DNA from: Promerops cafer
Taxonomy: Eukaryota; Chordata; Aves; Passeriformes; Nectariniidae
Assembly (NCBI GenBank): GCA_013398275.1
Contig: VZSE01002451.1
Coordinates: 62,001 to 126,000, forward strand
Reading direction: 5' to 3'
DNA: 64,000 nt
Positions 38,201 to 50,200 of the stretch are shown one piece after another. The notes under the pieces are model-generated. The model saw only the letters and a program-made list of their open reading frames with translations. It was not told the origin of the DNA and did not search any database. Position numbers and translations under genes: made by a program. Position 1 is the stretch's first letter; the number at the start of each line of letters is the position of its first letter.

Positions 38201-41200
38201 CCTTGACACACCGTGCTTTAGAAATATCACACCCTGTAGCCATGCAATTGTATCCGTGCTGTAGCAGTGCAGTCCATACAATCAGTGGGATTAAACACTC
38301 TTTCCTGATTAGGATCTGACTGGGTAAAGCCTGCTGCTGAGAGGTGCATTGCAGAAAACCTTATCAGAGAGCAAGGAAGTGAGAAAGCCCGTGGCTCTGA
38401 CACTGAGTCTTACTAAGGCAAACACAGCCTGATTCCTGAGTGAGTCATAGTTCGGGTTTTACCCTTTGAGAGGTTTCTAATGTTAGCTGAGAAAAGTTCT
38501 CTGTGCTTATCCAAATCTATGAGAAGTCACCCAGCAAGAATTAAAAAACAAAATCTAAATGTAACTGCATGCTATGAAGAAAAAAATCCCATTGTGTTTT
38601 GTCAAAGACAAGGACAAGGCCCTGAACAACCTGATAATGATGTCCAAGTTTGCCCTGCTTTGCACAGGGCAAGGAAGAAATGACCTTCTGAGGTCCCTTG
38701 GAAACGAACTTATTCCATGATTCTAAGACAAACAAAATTTCTTCGTTTGGGCCAGTGTTTTCTTTTGAACAGCATCCATGCAAAGTAAAATAAACAATTC
38801 ATCATCCATTACCATGCCAGACACAGGCCCAGCACGTTTCACATCACACACATACCCGTCCCTGGCACTCTCCAGCTGCGACTGGTGGTGATGTGGGCTG
38901 GACAGGGCGGAGTCGAGGGGAAGGTGCCTTGAAGGAATGTCATGAGGAGGTGGCAGCACAGCTGGGGAGGGGCCGTTGTGGTTGGTGCTGGATCCACTGT
39001 ACATGCCTGGGAACACAGAGCAGTTGGCAAAACGAAATAAGCAAGGAAGCATCAATAAGACCTGCGGAGTCTCCAACTCCTTCCCTATCCCCCATCCCAC
39101 CTCGAGCCACAACCCCACAGCAAGCCCCTGTGTGTCAGTGAATACCCCTGTGCCTGAGCAGCACTCAGAGCTGTGCCATGCTACCTTGACATGTGGGTGT
39201 CTCCTCTCTGACCCTCCCAGGTGCTCCAGGTGTTCCTGGACTCTACAGAGCTGCAGAACCCTCCTGATAGCCACAAGGGCTTGGTGGGACTCCCACCCTG
39301 CCTCTCCCCTAGCTGGGAGAGAGAACCTGCAGCGCTCAGGGGATGGAGCTCACACAGCAAAACAGACCATGGTACCCTGGGGTTTTGCTGTTCATTTCAA
39401 ACTCTGTAATTTGACTTTACATTACAAAGCTGCTGGACATCCCAGACAATATACAAGTATCACATATTAATACAAATGAAATGAATAAATTAAATGCAAA
39501 GTGGAACAAGGAGAATTTTTTAATGAGATCATGAAAACAGGTTCACTAGTACAGAATTACTGAAGGAGTGTGGATGTACCATTTTTGGGGACTCTCCTCT
39601 ACCATGGCAGCAAGGCACCAACAGCCAAGTGCCTACCATGCCCTCAAGCACACCCGTTGCTGAGGAAGCTTTGCCCAGGGCTCTTGGATGAAGATGTTGG
39701 AATTAAGATTTTTTCCTCCATTCTGAAGAGTGACCATGGACCAAGACAGGCATTGCCTGGGCTCAGGGCCCTCACACTGACTTTTGGTGTGAAAGCTGCA
39801 CTGAGGGCAGGTCTCTGGTGACAGACATCACAGGAGCACAAGCATGGAGCGTGCAAATGCCACCTCATGGCAGGGGAAAAGGGCTGGCTCCTTGTCATGT
39901 TGTTCTGGGCAAAGTCTAGTCCTTGTCCTTCTCTTCCCAGTTTTTCTACCTTTCTTGACTTCAAGTTTTGCCCACAACACATCTGCCACAGTTCTGTCCC
40001 ACCCTCCCAAGGGAATGTGCACATGGATGAGGACCAGAACTGCCACTCACACTGGGACCTGAAGGCTGTGAGCAGCAAGTGAGGTCTGCCAGCTCTCACA
40101 GTGCCCAGCTCTAGAGCACAGAGACCCCACACTCCCTCTGGGGCCTGTCTTTGCCATCTCTCCTCCTGTACCATTCATCTGTTCTTTCCCACTCAGTGTG
40201 TGCAGAGCTGCACATCCAGGACAGAGCCATGTGCCAGCTGTGCTCGGCCCTGTCCCATGTCACTGGCAGGGCTCTGGACTTCACCCCTCCAAAACCCTCC
40301 CAGTGACACGGAACCAGCAGAAGGCAACATGAAAATCCAGAGCTGTGGGGAATGTGTGACACCACTGGGGTGGAGAAGCAACATCTGAATGTCAGCATCT
40401 GTTTCTGTGTGTGACTGAAGAGCAGAACCACCGAGGCAAGATTCCAGCCACCTTTGTCAGGGGCTTCAGATGAGTCAAAAACCCCTCATGAACAATGAGT
40501 CCTCAGCTGCTGACAGATCTAAAGCAACAAAACTAAACCACATCATCTCTGTCTCCAGCTAGACAGAACATTTGTCAACCAGCCAGTGAAAACAACTTGC
40601 TTTCTGCACTGCACACCAGACAGAAGGGGCTTTAAGAAATCAGATGTTCCCAGGTGATGCGAGGATTTATTTGTCAAAGGCTCCTCTGGTAACAGTAAGT
40701 CAGTAGCAAGGATGCTACATTGTGGAAATGCTTTTCCACTGGTGGCTTCAGTCCATTTCATAATACAACAGTTTCCACTTCCCTCAGCTCCTCACTGTTC
40801 ATACATTCATTGTCAGGCTTGAAAGATGAGGCAAATTTGACCTCGACTGTTCAGTGTCTCTTTGCACTTCAGCTCCATTTCCCACATCACCAGTTCAGGT
40901 ATATTGACAGCCTGGAGGAAACTGCAGAACCTAAACCAAGCTGTTCATGCTCTAAGGCTCCCACACTGCTGGCCCAGCAGTAACTTGTGCAAAAAGCTCA
41001 AAAGCCCTCAAAAAAGGGTCATCTTAGCAGTGTGGTGGCCAGCAAACATATTCCATGTTTTATCTTTCAATCCCACCCCTGAACAGTTCATGAATGTTTA
41101 GGATGTGTCTCTCCTGGCCTGTTCCTTGAGGTGATAAGAAAGACAGAGTATCTGAGTACCTACAATCAGCATAACCCTCTAGAGGAGCAAGAAAATGTTT

Positions 41201-44200
41201 TAAAAAACACCCCACAACTCTGTATGGGCAGCAGCCGAGTCCTACATAATCCCTGCACTCAAACCCACCACATCACAAGAACAAATGAAATCAGAATCCC
41301 TGTCACCCCGAGTTTCTGCCACCCCCAACCACTCTGCAGAGGAGTTTACCCATCTGTGGAACTGCTGGGGTGGACAGCCAGTGCCCACTGCTGGGCTTGA
41401 AGAGTTTCCAGCTGGGGACATCCTCTCCCAGATCTATCTTTTGACTTCCTGATCACACTTTCTCAGGTCCTGCTTGGACCTGTGCACTGAGGCTCGCAGG
41501 GTTTGTCATCAGTGAGTTCTCCTCTCCCTACATCTCTGGGCAGCACCACTCATGCCCAGTTTGGCACGTGGTGTCCCTTGTCCCCACATCCCCCAAGCCA
41601 TCCACACCACGTCCTGTGCTGCCTCGCCCCAGCTCCCTCCCCACGGACGAACAAGTCAAGGGGGGAAGAGCAGTTGCTAATCCAGTCTCAGTATAATTTT
41701 CAGTACTTCCAAAATTTCTTTCCTTCTACGGTTTTTCTTGTTTTTTTTCAGCACTGAGCACTAATATTCTGTGTACCTGAAGTCACACAGAAGCCTTTGG
41801 AGCTGCCGTGAATGACTCCTGCAAGTGCAGCCCACGCCAGGCCTGTGCACCTTGGGCCTCTTCACACATTGACCATCTCAGCTTGCAAACAGAAGTCATC
41901 AATCAGTATTTTAAATGGCTTGGCCTTTAACCTTAACATCTGTGGCCAAAACAGTGCTCTGAGCATCTGTGACCAGCAGCCTCTTCCCCCTCAGCTTTAT
42001 GCTGAGAGCAGGCAAACAATAATAAAACCCAGAGAAAATGCCTGAGTGGGACCAGAGTGATACAAGCTCTTGTCCACAGGCAGAGTTAAATGTGAGCAGC
42101 CATGAAGCATCTTAGTTATGAGGAGGGAAAAAGGAGGAAGATCTCTGCAAACAATGGGTTTCTCTGACTGCAGAAACATTCCTCTGCTCACTGTCTTACC
42201 TGCTTTGAAGTCAGACACAAGGGATGGGGCCTTTTATAATATTTCGTTTTTTCTGTGATGGGCTTTCATCCCTGACATATTTAAAATGTGCTTTAACTTG
42301 GAGAAACACAAAACTGAAATTCTCCAGGAATTCAAGTGATCCCTAAAGCCCAGAGCTCTGCCCATTAATAATGTGGTTTCTTTGAAAAAAAACAACACGA
42401 AAACCAAACTCAAAAGCCCAAACCATGAATGTTTTCATATTTCAAGTGGAATATGAGGACATCATATACTGCATTTATCCATGTACAGCCTATCCACAGC
42501 ATTATAGCTGATTTCTCAACAAATATTACCTCAGCTTATTTGAAAGAGCAAATGTGCAATCACTGCAGGTGGTTGCAGGAATGTCCTTACGCTTCAGTTC
42601 TGTAAGGATCAGCACTTTGGTTTATATGCCCTAAATAATGACAGAGGAACAGTTTTGCCTGTGGATTGTACTGCACATAAGATGAAACAACTTCTGTTTC
42701 ACTGCAAAACAGTCTTTCAAATCTTGATTTATTTTTCCCTGGCACTTGTTCATACTATGCATTGATGGGGTCTCATATGGAGCGACCTGATGGAAGTATC
42801 AGGGAAGATTTACAGTTTTTTTACAACATCCTGGTGATGGATTGATATAATCAGCACAGAAATCATATCAGACAAAGCCAGAGTTACAGACAGATAAAAT
42901 CCTTCATTTCACAAGAGATTCTCTGAAATGACACTGAGAAGTTAGGGATGGTCTGTTTATCTGTGAGCTAATAACTCTTTTCCTGTTTTATTGTTGTTAC
43001 TTGAAATCTGAGGCTGTTTCTGAGGTTCTGAAGTGCAGCCTGTTCTGAGGAAAATGTCACCGCTCTTTCCTGCCCTGCCTGGAAGGGGGAGGCCAAGCCA
43101 TGCTCCAGCTACACGAGGCTGTCAAGGGGACAGCACTGGCCTCCTGCTGCCCTCACAGACCTTATTCAGAGCAGGTGGCACAGGCAGAGACTGGAAATTA
43201 ACCCCAAATCCCTCCAGCTTTCTCCCACTTTTCAAGAAGCCACATGTAAGCCCTGAGTTCAGACTCCCAGGGAAAGCACATCAGAATGATGGGGTATTTC
43301 CCTTTCTACTCCATTCTGCTCACCAGTTACATTCCAACATTTTAATGCAACTTGAAATAGAAAAGAGGATAGGAGATGTCAAGCAAAATGCATTTTTTGT
43401 TTTGAAGATTTGGAGTAATCAAAAAAAAGTAGGAGATTCTTGCAGAAGGCAGATTACAATTATACTGTTGGCCTTTGGGAGTGCTCCTCTCTGCTGCCTG
43501 AACACAGAACCTCAAAATGCACATCTCTGATTCAGGATCCTCTGCTGGGGTTCAAAAACTGTGAATCTGGATCTTCCTTCCCACAGAAAGGAATGGAAGC
43601 CTCTTTTTCTCTTCCAATAAAATGTATAGAAGATTCTAAGGTCCCTGAAAAGGGGCAAATCTTGTTCAAACCACAAGAACAAAAGAAAATACAGAAAGAA
43701 AGATTAAATGCTAGAAACGATTATTAGAAGAAGGTTTGACATTTCAAATTCAAGTTTTCTCCAATTCATGTAGCACCATAATTTTTGTTATGATCCACAA
43801 TGCATCATAACACTCAGCCTCATCAACCTTCCTGCAGCTCCTGAAGAAAACCCTCCTGCTGGGAGTCTGTGCCAGAGCATCCACCTGGACTTAGCACAGC
43901 TCCTGCACCTGCACTCTGCCCAGGCCAGGGCTCACTTTGAAAGGAGAACAAATGGATGGAGACAGACTCTCAGCAGGGCTGCTGCCCCCTTCACATGAAA
44001 CTAACAGGCACTGCTTCTCTGACTAATTCTGAAAAACCAAAAAAGCAAGGCCTTAGTGAACAACTCACAGAATTATTTCATCTCATTTGTTAGTCTGGAG
44101 TCTTTAGCACCTTCCACAGTGACAAATCTTTTCTGGTTTGAATTCTCTGTTATATGACATATTTAGCACCACACTTATTAGAAGTATTCTTACCTGTAAT

Positions 44201-47200
44201 TAAATCATGAGGACCTACAGATCTGCCACACTTCCCATCCAGGATGTGCTGTGAAGATGTGTGGAGCTGTTGGATAGCTAAGCATTCACTGAGTACATCT
44301 TGTTCAATATCACTACAGGACTTTAGCTACAAGAGGAGGATAAAAGAAACATTGTGTTACATAGTAAAACCAAAATATTTATCATTAACTTCATATATCT
44401 CCTTAATGATTATACATAGAAGGAAGAAATGACATTCTTAGGAACTCAGTGTAATTAAGGATGTGTGTAGTACTTGGTACTTGTAATTAGAGATAACTTT
44501 GGTTTTCTGAAGTGCACAAGTTAAGTGTGTTAATCTTACATCAACAACCAGTTTGCTTCAGAAAATAGTGTACCCTGTGTTCCTTCAAACCTTCCTGAGT
44601 AACTGAACTGCACATTTTCAGGCTTTCTGTAGTTTCTTGGATTCTGTGGCAAAAGGTTTGCATCACCCTGTAACTGTGACACTTGGAATGACATTTGATA
44701 GGGAAAGAAAAGCATCTGTGCTTATCAGATTAGAACTGGCAGAGCAAGGCGCTGTCAGTGATGTGGAAGAGGTACCACTCACGTGTCAGCTCTGCTCCAT
44801 GGAAATTAAAGCTCTGGCAAAAGGGTCTGAAGCAAACTCTTGAAAACCACAATGTCGATCATATTAAAAACAGCAGGAGAGGAGAATTAAGAAAGAAAAG
44901 CATTTCTAATTCTCTTTCAAACATGCTGATGCTGCCAAGCTTTTGTCATAACAGAGTGATCGCATTACACAAACAGCCATCATATTCTACAGCCATTAAT
45001 AAATAGTTATTGTCCTTATGGGTACAGCCTCACATACCCATCTCCCCTGGGCTTGGGTATTCTAAATAAAGGGCCCAGGCAAACCTTCTCAGAATTCTGC
45101 TCTACAGCCATTTGTGGGTTCGAGATAAACATCTGACATGTGGATCACAAAGTGCATCTGCAGCCAATTAAACTACTACTAAATTAACAGCTAACTTTCT
45201 CCTGTTTTGTTTCTGTGAAGCCTTTCAGAACAACCAAGTATCACCACTGCACTAATCCTCTAAGCTATGAACTAAGTGCTCAGGATTCCTTTGATACAAG
45301 TCTAAGCTCAGGCATTTTGTTTTGTATCAGAGATGGCACATTTTGGTAGCATATCTCAACCAAGACATGTTGGCAGAACAGCTTGTTAATTTTTCTTTCT
45401 TGGCTAGGTCATTTCCACTCAGAACTCTTGGGAAGCTGATACCAATGGACAACTGCCTCTGCCTGAGTTATAACCAGAAACGAGCAAGTGAATATAAAGT
45501 CTTTTCCCTTTTTTCCTAAATCTGAAATCCAAAGTAGGCTGTTCAGTAACATTGGGATTTACTTGTTGTGAAAGGTGTTGGGGTTTTTTTCTATATTTAA
45601 GTGAAATACTTAGGGAGGGTTCTTGTTTCTGTATCAGGCAGGTTTGCTTTGATCCTTTTTAAGAGAGCCTGAAACCAAAACACACTTTAAATCTGCTGCT
45701 TTTTCAGGTGCTTTTTAGTTGGAGCAAAAAAAATCACAGGATCAAGTATTCATAAAGTTATCATGGATAAATGAGACAGGAAATCTGAAGATGATTTCAA
45801 ACCACTGGAGGAGTGCAGATTTAGACTGGTCTACCAAATAAGGTGTGGGAGGCAAGTTACTAACATTATTTTAAGATAGATTTGATAAGTCTATATGAGG
45901 CTGTGTACATGCACACAGGAAAATCCCTCAAGGCAGGAGATTAAGTGATATGAAACCGTGGATATTGATGTGTTGGTACATCCAAGCAGCCTGAGTTTGA
46001 AGCTGCTATTAACAAATTTGTCCTGGATTGATTCTGTGCTTCAGGCCTCCTGCTGCTGATGCAGGAAGTACTTTGTGCCCTCTAATGCAAAGTTTGGATT
46101 TGGGAGTTTTTTCCCACCTTGCTCTGTAGAAATGGAATGAGGCCTCACCTCAGGCCAAGGTGTAACAATGGGGACTGTCCCTACATGTATAGGATGGTGA
46201 CATGTTAATGCATTCAGATCAGTACACAGAGCTGAACAAATGACACCCGGGTTTGGTGTTAGGAAGTAATTCCCTCCTTGTTTCTCTGAAGTATGGCAGA
46301 AACCACAGGAAGGAAAAATGGAGAAGTTCTCTTCTTTGGAATAGGGAGCACAGTTGTTTTCCACAATCTGCTAAGAACTTCATCTAAGAAACCTTCCTGT
46401 TGCAAAGATCTTGCAATTGCAGAAGACTCTGGTGCCACAGTCATCCTCTTTCTGTGGCCAATTACTGCTATGGCCTTCTGACTCTTACTCTCATTACACA
46501 GAATTAATTACATAGAATTAATCAATTACTGCCATGGCACTCTGACTCTTACTCTCATTACAAGCTAAAGGTTAATCCAGGGAAGTGTTGGGAATTTTGT
46601 GACCTGTGAGACACAAATGCAGAGCACATCCTGTGGAACCTTCTAAAGCTGAGAGCTGCAGGGAAACCACAAGGCCTAGTAATACAAAATTGGGATGGAA
46701 AACTAGGCAGTGGCCAGGCTAGATAAACTTTTGAGTAGAGCTAATATGTGCAAAGACTTGACTCCATGGACACCTGGATGGTGCTGGCCCCGTGTGTCTC
46801 CCAGGCACAAAGCTCACCATGCAGTGAGTGATCCATGAGTATCTGACACAGCGTGCAGAGCTCTGGTCACTGATGTGCTGGGAACTGCTACTCAGACTGC
46901 ACACGTCTGGCAGAGAGAAGGGTCACAGGGAGAATTAGGGGACACACAGCTGTCCTGGGAAAGGGGACTCTATGTTCAAACTGCTGAAAACTCTACAAGA
47001 GGAGCAGCAGGAGGGAAGGGAGCATGGCTGACACGAGGACATCTCTTCTATTCCAAGTCCTCTTTTCCTACATTTCCATTGTACCCTGGCTTAGTTTCAT
47101 TTGTGTTTCAGATGATCTGCCAACATGTACTTTAGTAAATACCATCAGCTAAGTGCTGATTGAGGAGACTGAGTGCATGCACATTTTATGTGAATGACAG

Positions 47201-50200
47201 CACAATTTGGGCTTGTGTATGAAAGAAACGCTTGGACAAAAAGTGTGGGGCAAACTGAAATTAGGGGGTGGCAGCCTTTGAAAGTACAAATATACAAGGT
47301 GGTCTGGTTAACAACAGTGATTAAAAAACAGGAAAATCAGCTCCATTTAAGTTTTCTTCTGTGATACTGCAGAAAAAACTGATCTGAAAATATACAAATT
47401 AAAGGTAAATTTAAAATGACTGCATTGAGGAGCTCTGGGGATGTGTCCCTCCTTGCCTGCTCTTACCTTCTTACGCACCTGCTGCTCTTTGGCCGAGTGA
47501 GCCTTGACGTGCTTGCGCAGGGAGCTGGGGTCGGTGTAGCGCTTGGAGCAGCCGGGAATCTGGCAGGCGTAGGGCTTCTGGGGACGGGAGCAGAGGGACA
47601 GATGTCACACCCCTCTGCCTGCCCCAGCCAGCACAGGGAGCGCTGCAGGACGGGCACACGCAGAGCTGAACCTGAGCTGTTCCCTCTCTTTGCTGGGCCC
47701 ACGTTTGCTCTGTCTGCTCTGAGCTCACAAACCAGGCACGATGCAAACAGAAGTGATTCTGCACTGGCACACTGGATATGGTTTACTGGGCTGAGCTAAA
47801 TGCTAGTGAGGTGGAACTGAATCGGTTTTGAGAGCATTTCTTTATTCCCTAGCCTTTACAGCAAACAAAATTATCATGGGATCACCCAGTATAATTATAA
47901 AGACAGACATTCTGGTTTTGAGTTCTGATTTACAAAAATTTTTCAAGTGAGACCCCACCTCGAATCCTGTGTGCAATTTTGGGCCCCTCATGACAAGAAA
48001 AGCATTGAGGGGCTGGAGCATGTCCAGAGAAGGGCATCAGAGTTGGGGACGAGTCTGGAGAACAAGGAATGGCTGAGGGAGCTGGGGGGGTTCAGCCTGC
48101 AGAAAAGGAAGCTCAGAGGGGACCTTCCCAGCGACTGAAATCCTCACCAAATTCTTCTTGTGGCTATGCCTATTCCCAACAAATGGAACACTATCTCTGG
48201 GTTACAGAACAAACTCCAAATGAAGGTGCAATTTCCAAAATGAGCAAAGGCACTTTTTATTAAGTAATCACTGCCTTAAGTGCCAGCAAAAGAGTGCTGC
48301 ATGGTACAGCTCACAAAGCTTTAAAGTTGAATGGAACATTCTTTTGCCCCCTGTTTTCTTGCCTCATCTATCAACATTACCTCAGCCTTCTCACTAGGAC
48401 TAGCAAATCCTTTTGGTGTCTTCTCAAAGGTAGAAAACTCGTTTGCCATGACCTCGATGTCACATTCTTTAATCCCCTTGGTTTCAGAAGGAGGATGCAC
48501 AGAAGGGAAAAAATCCCACCAGCTTTGGGAGAAGTGACTGTGAGGTCCTTTAAACCCAGTTGCTCTGCTCCTGCAGGAGTGCTGATGTGCCCTTTTTACC
48601 ACAAGAACAGACAGGTTCCCTTTGTTCTGCTCCTGCCTAGGAGAAGGATCTACTTCCAGATGATTTAGTAGGGATTCGATCAAACTAGCACACACCAGTA
48701 AGTGAAATGATTTACAGATCCTCCTCTGGAGAAGATAAATGATGGAGTGACCTACATTGAGAAGCTTTAAAACCAATTCCAAATGCACTCAATAAGAAGA
48801 AAGCAGCCTATATAAACCCCCTTTCTTTGTAAGTACCTCCAGAGGATAAGTATTGCTGCTCTGTCCAGCCAGCAGGAAATTTCTGAAGGAATAATAGAAT
48901 CATTCACCAATTTCATGACCTTACAGGCTAACACAGCACCTACCCAGAAAGTTACAGGGCAAAGGAGATTTATTGAGAGTGTCTGGAACACAGAGAACTG
49001 ACACCTGAGGAAAAGCTATGGAAAACTTTAACAAATCCCTTGGCAGAAAAACTAGCAGAGTATTTTTCAAATCACTGATGTCATTCAAATTAGTGATAAA
49101 ATCATTCAACTCAGTCATAGGGAAACTAGATGAGAATGTGATCACCCTTGCAAAGGTTCATGGCTATTTGCTCTGACATTCCAGGCAGTTGTTTGGTGCA
49201 GCAGCACCATCCTGTAGCTCTGCTATTTTTCACGTTCACATAAGCACACAATTCACTGAGCTTAAACCACAGGGCTTCAATTAAACCAGGTAAGTGGGAC
49301 TCAGTTACTGTGTGCAGGACTACACAAACAGTTTTAGAGAACCTGCAATGGAATAGCACGGAGGATGTTTTTAGATATTTAAGAAAGTTTTTAGAAAATG
49401 ATTACTGTACCTTTTTCCTGATTTATGAGCAATTCAGATAATAAAGACAGAGATAAAGGGAGAAGAGAAGAAAAGAAAATAGAAAGTTAAGACATTTGTC
49501 TTCAATATTGCATAGACAACACATACAAAGAATTTGTGCTCATTTTAGTAACCACTTAAGTTCTCTCTTAAAACTAACAGATGGCATTCAATTTGTGAGT
49601 TTGGCTAATAAAAAATAGATCTACTAGATTCAGGCAATTAAATTTAAAAACTGCATGCAATTTAGTATATCCACTTTCAAAAGAGATGCAAATTACAAAT
49701 TCAAATATCTCAGGTTGACTTTCAAATAAATAAAACATTGTTATTTTAAGTGTGCTTTGGTTTGGAAAATGTGACTGACTTGCTTCTCTTACTTGTTTGT
49801 TTTTGCAAGGCATAATGTACATTAGACATTCCTTAATGCTGCACTGTCTGAAATGTGTAACTGCTTAAAAAGTAAATATCAATTAAACTCAAAAGTTCTG
49901 CCCCATAAACACTTGGCCAAGCTAAACCATATATTCACTTCTTTGAAAAAGACAAAGGAACAACTCTGCCTGTTATTCTTTACAAGCTTTATGCTGAGGA
50001 CATGACTGGTCTGTCATGCAAAGCTGTCTCATTGCTTTCTTTCCCCATGATCTGGTGATTTCATTTCAGTAGGGCCCAAGACACTTGACAGGTTCCCATC
50101 TTCTCTGTGAGACACGTGAGAAGAGCTGCAGAGTCAAGCCAAATCTACCAACTGTAGAGAATGAAAGAGTGTGTTTCTCACAGTTAATTCTGATTGAGGG

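Larger units (their letters stand above)
26106..38855 (-). other. GLIS1: GLIS1 intron (12.75 kb, largest complete)
   Basis: Phase 2, GTATGT to TTTTTCTAG. It holds the CpG island at about 27.5-27.9 kb, a TG-rich and a TA-rich simple repeat near 29 kb, a pure pyrimidine tract and a 13-bp triplicate near 32 kb, and an A14 run near 36 kb. No coding exon is recognised on either strand. Open frames up to about 160 codons here lack any domain. Confidence 0.85.

Noticed and set aside
39644..40174. 176-codon open frame on the minus strand in the 39.0-44.2 kb intron
   Set aside because: No recognisable domain or repeat. Plus-strand frames overlap it, and no splice signals frame it.
48321..48788. 155-codon minus-strand frame next to a CR1 fragment
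   Set aside because: Does not match CR1 proteins or any known family, and is contradicted by overlapping plus-strand frames.
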